From assembly GCA_003244105.1 (NCBI GenBank), contig QHBK01000019.1, forward strand, positions 1 to 64,000: a stretch of 64,000 nt of DNA, read 5' to 3'. How positions within the stretch are numbered: the stretch's first letter is position 1; every line of letters starts with the position of its first letter. Of the stretch, positions 59,760 through 64,000 are shown piece by piece. The translations under genes and the position numbers were made by a program. The notes under the pieces are model-generated. The model did not search any database and was not told the origin of the DNA. It worked only from the letters and a program-made list of their open reading frames with translations. Origin of the DNA: Candidatus Eremiobacter antarcticus. GTDB lineage: Bacteria; Vulcanimicrobiota; Vulcanimicrobiia; Eremiobacterales; Eremiobacteraceae.

Positions 59760-61655
59760 TTACTTCTTCAGGACGGGCGGAGTGTCGACGTAGTCTTCGT
59801 AGATCAGACCTTCGGCGATCTCCATCGATTCGCCCAGGTAGCGTTGCTCCGCGGCGAGCTGTTCGCACGTCTGGTTGCCGCCCCCGAGTTGCTCCAGAAG
59901 AGCGCTCATCGGTCGTTTCGTTTCAAACGACAGCCATGCCGCGCAGGCCATTTCTCCGGGCGCGATCTGAGACTTGAGGGCCTGCGTGTAATCCGGCGGC
60001 GTCACTTGGGGGAAGCGGTAGATCAAGGCTTGCCGGAACGCGGCGTACCGTTCCGGCGAAGACAGCAGGTCGAGCATGGTGATCTCGCCTGACAAGCCGG
60101 CGGTCTGCGCGGCGTACATCGTATCAGACGCATTCTGCGCCGCCCGCAGCGCTTTATCCCAAGCGGCGATGGCTGGTTGCGGGTTCGGCCGCGGCGGCGG
60201 GGAGGCGGCTGCGCCCTGAGGGTCAATCCGGGGAATCAACACGCTCTGCGTGAGTTGCACTGCGTCGGCCGCCAGAGCGATAGCGTCCCTGGCGCGCTGA
60301 ATGCTGTCGAGCACCTGCTGATTGGACCTGTTCAGCTGCGATGTCAGCCGCGGGTAGAAGGCGAGCAACGCCTGAAACTTGGGAGTCAACGGTGCGGGAT
60401 CCTCAAGCGGACCGGCCATCTCTCGAAGCGTGTCGGTGTTGGGTCCGACCAAGCCGGGCGCGGTCTGCAGAATGTCGCCCAGCAGATCGATAGTGCCTGA
60501 GATGTCGCGAGTCAAGTGGGCGAGTCCATCGCCGCTCGTGCGCCCGGCAGCATTTGTCGGACGGGGGCCAGGCGACATGGACTGCAAAGCCGGAGCCAAT
60601 GCGTTGATCTTTTTCACCAAGTCGTCGAGCTCGTAGGCTGCGGTCCGGTCGTTCGCCTTTGCATTCGTGAGAACGGTCGCGCTTGCGCTGATCGCAGAGC
60701 GCAGCTCGGCTGCGGCCGCTGCGCGGCGCGGGTCGCTTGGGCCGATCGGCAAGCGGCTCACCCGTCCATCGGGCGCGGCGTCGGCTCCTGACTCCCGCAG
60801 CGCGTAATCCAGCTGCGTTTTGTGCTCCTCCACAAGGCGGTTGTTGCGGGATTTTGCGGCTTCCCTGAGCCTCGCGGTCGCGTAGCTATAGCGGCCCTCG
60901 CGCTGATCGTGAATCGCCTGTGCCACGATGGCGTCACCAGAAGGCGAATCGAGCGGCGGATATCCCAACAGATGGGAGATGCGGTCTTGCGGCACCGGAT
61001 GGTCGATGAAAGCCTTGTCCGCTCTGCTCTGCGGCCCGGGGTCCAACGTGCCGAGTTTTGCCATGACGTCCACCGCCGCGCGCGGATCGTATCCGGCTTT
61101 GGCCATGAGCGCGAGCCCGTAATGGTCGGCTTGAAGCTCCTGGGCGCGGGAGAACTTATCACCCGCAAGCTCGCTGCCGAGACCGCCGATCACATAGGCC
61201 ACGGGAGAAAGCATCGATGCAAGCGCCGTGAGGATGCCGATGATCGTGCCGGAATTCGAGCTCCTGACCACATGGCGCAGTTCGACGTGGCCCATCTCGT
61301 GCGCCAGCGTTGAGGCCAGCTCGTCGTCCGAGCCGACGAAGTTCAGCAGCCCCAGGTTGACATGGACATAGCCGCCTTTGAGCGCGAAGGCGTTGATGTC
61401 GGGGTCTGCGAGGATCGTGAAGCGGTATTGGATGTCAGCGCGCTGACGGTGTTGCGCCAACCCTGAGCCAACACCGTTCAGCCACGATGTCAAGAACGGG
61501 TCTTGTACGACCAGACTCTCTTCGTCGACCTTCGCGCTTTCCGCGGCGCCTTGTGCGACCTCCTGAGCGGTGGACAAAGCGAGTGCGGGCGCCGTCCGCA
61601 GGAGACCCGCGAGGGCGACCATCACCCAGAAGGCGACCGTCTTAGAGAAAATCAC
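59760..61655 (-). CDS. Exported M48-family zinc metalloprotease with C-terminal helical domain
   Basis: A 631-residue protein with signal peptide (residues 1-26). The M48 zinc motif is LAHEMGHVELRH (about residue 118), the third ligand Glu falls in RAQELQADHYGLALMAKAGYDP, and ILADPDINAFALKGGYVHVNLGLL is the conserved BepA-like N-part. Family members degrade or assist folding of outer-membrane proteins. The last 330 residues are Ala/Arg-rich helices of unknown role (a TPR domain is usual in BepA; here no clear TPR). GTG 61655 is the start. Confidence 0.87.
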   Translation of the reverse strand: MIFSKTVAFWVMVALAGLLRTAPALALSTAQEVAQGAAESAKVDEESLVVQDPFLTSWLNGVGSGLAQHRQRADIQYRFTILADPDINAFALKGGYVHVNLGLLNFVGSDDELASTLAHEMGHVELRHVVRSSNSGTIIGILTALASMLSPVAYVIGGLGSELAGDKFSRAQELQADHYGLALMAKAGYDPRAAVDVMAKLGTLDPGPQSRADKAFIDHPVPQDRISHLLGYPPLDSPSGDAIVAQAIHDQREGRYSYATARLREAAKSRNNRLVEEHKTQLDYALRESGADAAPDGRVSRLPIGPSDPRRAAAAAELRSAISASATVLTNAKANDRTAAYELDDLVKKINALAPALQSMSPGPRPTNAAGRTSGDGLAHLTRDISGTIDLLGDILQTAPGLVGPNTDTLREMAGPLEDPAPLTPKFQALLAFYPRLTSQLNRSNQQVLDSIQRARDAIALAADAVQLTQSVLIPRIDPQGAAASPPPRPNPQPAIAAWDKALRAAQNASDTMYAAQTAGLSGEITMLDLLSSPERYAAFRQALIYRFPQVTPPDYTQALKSQIAPGEMACAAWLSFETKRPMSALLEQLGGGNQTCEQLAAEQRYLGESMEIAEGLIYEDYVDTPPVLKK

Positions 61656-61701
61656 GAGCCAATTCTACACGAAGCGTCTTAGGCCAGCCTGAGAAACATC
61701 G

Positions 61702-62748
61702 TCACGCCGGCCCACGGTCCTGGAACACAAAGAACACGATGGCCTGAGAGATGATGAACAGCACGGGCAAGATCGTGCCTACCGTCTTGCGGACGCGCAT
61801 GGCGCGTTGCGGTTCGTGTTCGACCTCCAGGACTTGAATCGCCGCAGTCGCTCCGATGGCGGTGATGACGAGCAAAAAGCATATCAAGAGAAAGACATCG
61901 ATGTACGTGACGTAGCTCGTGCGCGGAAGCACGTTCGTGAGGCTCAACGTGAAAGCCACGACGATGAGCAGCGTCGATACGCCCGTGCCGAGCAGGTCCT
62001 TGGGTTTGAAATCGTCCGGTGACAGCCAAAAGCCGAGCCAAGAAACCACGACGATGAGGGACAGCGGAACGATGAATTTCCAGACGTAGGCCCCCGCATT
62101 CCGCTTCACCTCGAGCGCGAAGACGACGCCATGCGCGGTATCGCCCAAGTAGTTGTCGCTGTAGGCTCTCATGTGAAGTCCCTGCATGCGCCATTGTGCC
62201 AAGCCCGCGAACAACGAGGTCGCGAGCTGCGAGCGGGCGCGATCGGGGATCAACACGATGCGGTCGATATCGCCGTCGAGGGGCGTGACATACACCGGCA
62301 AGTACTCCGCGTCGAAGGGAAAGCGGCGCAGATCCAGTTCGGTGGCAAGCTTTGCATCGAAGGTTTCGATCATGTAAACGCGGCCGTCCGGCCGCACGTA
62401 CAGATCGAGTTGGCGAAGGTCCACCGTCGAAAGCGTGTTCCCGAGGCCGATGTTGGGTTTGTTTATCCGATCCATGCTGACGGAACGCCGGTCATGCAAT
62501 TCATCCCTCGAACGGTACCGCAGAGCCGGCTCCAGCCACGACGCGATGAGGGTGCCGCGCAACTCCCAGCGCTCGTGCACTTCGTCGACGTCGGCCAAGT
62601 TCTCGACTCTGATGGCGACATTGACCAGCCGCAGCTTGCTCGGCCGGGCGGCCGTTAGGCGACTTGGACACCATACTGCCACGCAGGCGCAAAGAAGCGC
62701 CAAGACCGCGGACCACCGCTTTTCGCAGATGTGCATTGCGATGCACAT
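61702..62748 (-). CDS. Prokaryotic pentameric ligand-gated ion channel (Cys-loop superfamily)
   Basis: A 348-residue protein. After a signal peptide (RWSAVLALLCACVAVWC) comes an extracellular beta-sandwich with the Pro-loop segment LDLRRFPFDAEYLPVYV, where the eukaryotic Cys-loop cysteines are replaced as in GLIC and ELIC. Four membrane helices follow: M1 WKFIVPLSLIVVVSWLGFWL, the pore-lining M2 GTGVSTLLIVVAFTLSLTNVLP, M3 TYIDVFLLICFLLVITAIGA and M4 GTILPVLFIISQAIVFFVF. It should form a homopentameric channel. ATG 62748 is used; GTG/ATG starts 33 bases upstream or 12 bases downstream are possible. Confidence 0.87.
   Translation of the reverse strand: MCIAMHICEKRWSAVLALLCACVAVWCPSRLTAARPSKLRLVNVAIRVENLADVDEVHERWELRGTLIASWLEPALRYRSRDELHDRRSVSMDRINKPNIGLGNTLSTVDLRQLDLYVRPDGRVYMIETFDAKLATELDLRRFPFDAEYLPVYVTPLDGDIDRIVLIPDRARSQLATSLFAGLAQWRMQGLHMRAYSDNYLGDTAHGVVFALEVKRNAGAYVWKFIVPLSLIVVVSWLGFWLSPDDFKPKDLLGTGVSTLLIVVAFTLSLTNVLPRTSYVTYIDVFLLICFLLVITAIGATAAIQVLEVEHEPQRAMRVRKTVGTILPVLFIISQAIVFFVFQDRGPA
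62729..62748. repeat. Perfect inverted repeat at the channel gene's start
   Basis: ATGTGCAT (62729-62736), TGCG, ATGCACAT (62741-62748) is a perfect 8-4-8 inverted repeat covering the first codons of the channel gene. It could be an operator for the divergent channel/exonuclease region or an mRNA hairpin that masks the start. Confidence 0.55.
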
Positions 62749-62851
62749 TTGTGTTCCGGCGACGCGCTCTTCCTTCGTCAACGTGCGTAGAAGGCGACCG
62801 CGCGAAAGCTGCGCAAGTCAGGCCGCTCGCATGGATGTGAAGCTGCCGGGT

Positions 62852-63622
62852 ATGCGCATCATCACGCTCAACGTCAACGGCATACGCTCGGCGGCGCGCA
62901 AAGGGTTCTACGCCTGGATGCAGAGCCAAGATGCGGACGTCGTCTGTCTGCAAGAGACCAAGGCGCAGGAACATCAGTTGCCCTTGGAGTCGGCTGCCGT
63001 CGCTCACTACACCGGCGTCTTTTTCGATGCCAAGCGCAAGGGCTACAGCGGCGTCGCGATCTATGCCAAGCGCGCGCCGGACCGCATCGTGCGCGGCTTC
63101 GGGTGGCCGGAGTTCGACGAAGACGCCCGCTTTCTGCAATTCGATTATGGACCGCTCAGCATCTCCTCATTGTATGTCGTCTCCGGCGCCATGGGGCCGG
63201 CGCGTCAGGTGATCAAGGAGCAGTTCCTCGACCGCCTCTACGGATATCTGGAAGCGCTGAGCAAGGACGGACGCTCCTATATCCTCTGCGGCGACTACAA
63301 CATCGCTCATCGCGAGATCGACGTCTACAATCCCCGCCGCTGCGAGCACATCTCGGGGTTCTTCCCGCAGGAACGCGCATGGATGGATCGCGTCTTGAGC
63401 GAGCTCGGCTGGGTGGACGCGTTTCGTGTGGTCAACAAAGCGGCCGGCCAGTACACCTGGTGGTCGAACTTTCAAAACGCGTTCGAGCACAACCGTGGCT
63501 GGCGTCTGGACTACCAGCTCATCTCGCCGGACTTGGCCGGCAGCGTCAGCGATGCGGGCATCTACCGTGATGCCCGCTTTTCCGACCACGCGCCCGTCAT
63601 CATCGAGTACTCACGTCCTTGA
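62852..63622 (+). CDS. xthA: Exodeoxyribonuclease III
   Basis: A 256-residue ExoIII/AP-endonuclease-1 family nuclease. It shows MRIITLNVNGIRSAARKGF, the metal-binding Glu in VVCLQETKAQ, the Tyr/Asp/Asn set in YILCGDYNIAHREIDVYNP and the closing catalytic Asp-His in RFSDHAPVIIEY. It repairs abasic sites and trims 3' ends in DNA. ATG 62852 agrees with the family start; ATG 62831 would add seven residues. Confidence 0.93.
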   Translation: MRIITLNVNGIRSAARKGFYAWMQSQDADVVCLQETKAQEHQLPLESAAVAHYTGVFFDAKRKGYSGVAIYAKRAPDRIVRGFGWPEFDEDARFLQFDYGPLSISSLYVVSGAMGPARQVIKEQFLDRLYGYLEALSKDGRSYILCGDYNIAHREIDVYNPRRCEHISGFFPQERAWMDRVLSELGWVDAFRVVNKAAGQYTWWSNFQNAFEHNRGWRLDYQLISPDLAGSVSDAGIYRDARFSDHAPVIIEYSRP

Positions 63623-64000
63623 TGCGGAGCCCGCGCCGATGCGATCCTTGGCATAGGCGCGCGCGGCATCATCCGATTGCGGCTCGACCGCCACGCCGTG
63701 GACATAGACCATTTCACCGCCGAGCCACCCCGACACAAGGAGCAGGATCACGCCGACGATGGAAATTGTGAGCGGCAGGCCCGACGTGGTTCCGCGGAAG
63801 CGCAGCCAGGCGTCGATTGCGAACAGCGCGACGACGATGAGATTGATCACCATGTGACGGACGCCGATCTTCTTGACGGCTGGATCCTTCAGCGCCAGGA
63901 GGTCGATGAGCCCGGGAATGGCGGCCACCAGCGCGCCGATGATGCCTCCCACCATGCTGTAGAGGGCGACGGTGCCCCAAGCCGTGTTGTCAGGCTTGGA
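63611..64000 (-). CDS. DUF2231-like membrane protein, 5' end beyond the window
   Basis: The leftward frame is open to the window edge (ALYSMVGGIIGALVAAIPGLIDLLAL, HMVINLIVVALFAIDAWLRFRG, TISIVGVILLLVSGWLGGEMVYVHGV). The pattern of helices and the GWLGGxMVYxHG signature fit DUF2231, whose members are normally about 150-170 residues, so the first helix is probably outside. An internal ATG at 63955 would give only 114 residues. Its 3' end overlaps the last bases of the exonuclease gene in the opposite direction. Confidence 0.78.
   Translation of the reverse strand, partial: SKPDNTAWGTVALYSMVGGIIGALVAAIPGLIDLLALKDPAVKKIGVRHMVINLIVVALFAIDAWLRFRGTTSGLPLTISIVGVILLLVSGWLGGEMVYVHGVAVEPQSDDAARAYAKDRIGAGSASRT

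Noticed and set aside
1-64000. CRISPR arrays, rRNA genes, riboswitches and phage structural genes
   Set aside because: No regularly spaced repeats, rRNA-like stretches or recognisable riboswitch cores or capsid/tail genes were seen.

Overview
This is a GC-rich, gene-dense bacterial chromosomal segment from a diderm: it has two large TonB-dependent receptors, lipoprotein and Sec/Tat signal peptides and outer-membrane barrels. The gene mix (ECF sigma with YCII partner, YncE/phosphoesterase fusions, B-type oxidase, single-domain sugar ABC ATPase) resembles uncultivated lineages such as Eremiobacterota (WPS-2). That placement is an inference; no rRNA is present to test it. Several small genes carry single-base frameshifts while all long genes are intact, so either local gene decay or assembly indels are present.

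Layout. 1-4.4 kb: a complete IS3-family element abutting a fragment of a second one, a Bug-type binding protein without a visible signal peptide, a methyltransferase, a 43-residue Cys/His-rich metallothionein-like gene and a decayed TonB-receptor tail. 4.4-12.9 kb: a small secreted protein, a YCII/ECF sigma pair, a 996-residue BNR-repeat protein, an oligopeptide-binding lipoprotein with an alpha/beta hydrolase, and a Ser/Lys-rich basic protein.

13-37 kb is the centrepiece: two divergent transcription units. Leftward: iclR regulator, iolD, iolG, iolB, iolE-like, split transketolase (N and C halves), a LeuB-family dehydrogenase and an outer-membrane protein, nearly all translationally coupled. 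Rightward: sugar ABC importer, TonB receptor 1, phosphoesterase 1, TonB receptor 2, phosphoesterase 2, a beta-propeller and a succinate-semialdehyde-type aldehyde dehydrogenase. iolC, iolJ and iolA are absent. The enzymes present would instead fit an unphosphorylated lower pathway: 2-deoxy-5-ketogluconate split by transketolase, the C4 semialdehyde oxidised to D-malate, and D-malate decarboxylated by the LeuB-type enzyme. The rightward unit looks like a harvesting system for inositol phosphates or phosphoinositides. This is the most interesting proposal in the window and is inferential.

37-47 kb is a patchwork: a frameshifted methyltransferase, tRNA-Phe, a GNAT protein, a hydroxyacid dehydrogenase, tRNA-Gly followed by small coupled genes of unknown origin, NTF2-like and membrane proteins, a second copy of the small secreted family, a frameshifted YdeI-like gene and an internally deleted methyltransferase.

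47-57.6 kb is a redox region: a NirK-like two-domain copper protein divergent from a di-haem cytochrome, a His-rich polytopic membrane protein (frameshifted), ba3-type oxidase subunits I and II, a CuA-like cupredoxin, a single-haem cytochrome fused to a predicted porin, and a cytosolic two-component pair. 57.7-64 kb holds membrane and envelope genes: an AI-2E-type exporter, a stress-type hydrophilic protein, an M48 protease, a prokaryotic pentameric ligand-gated channel, exonuclease III and a DUF2231-like protein running off the window end.
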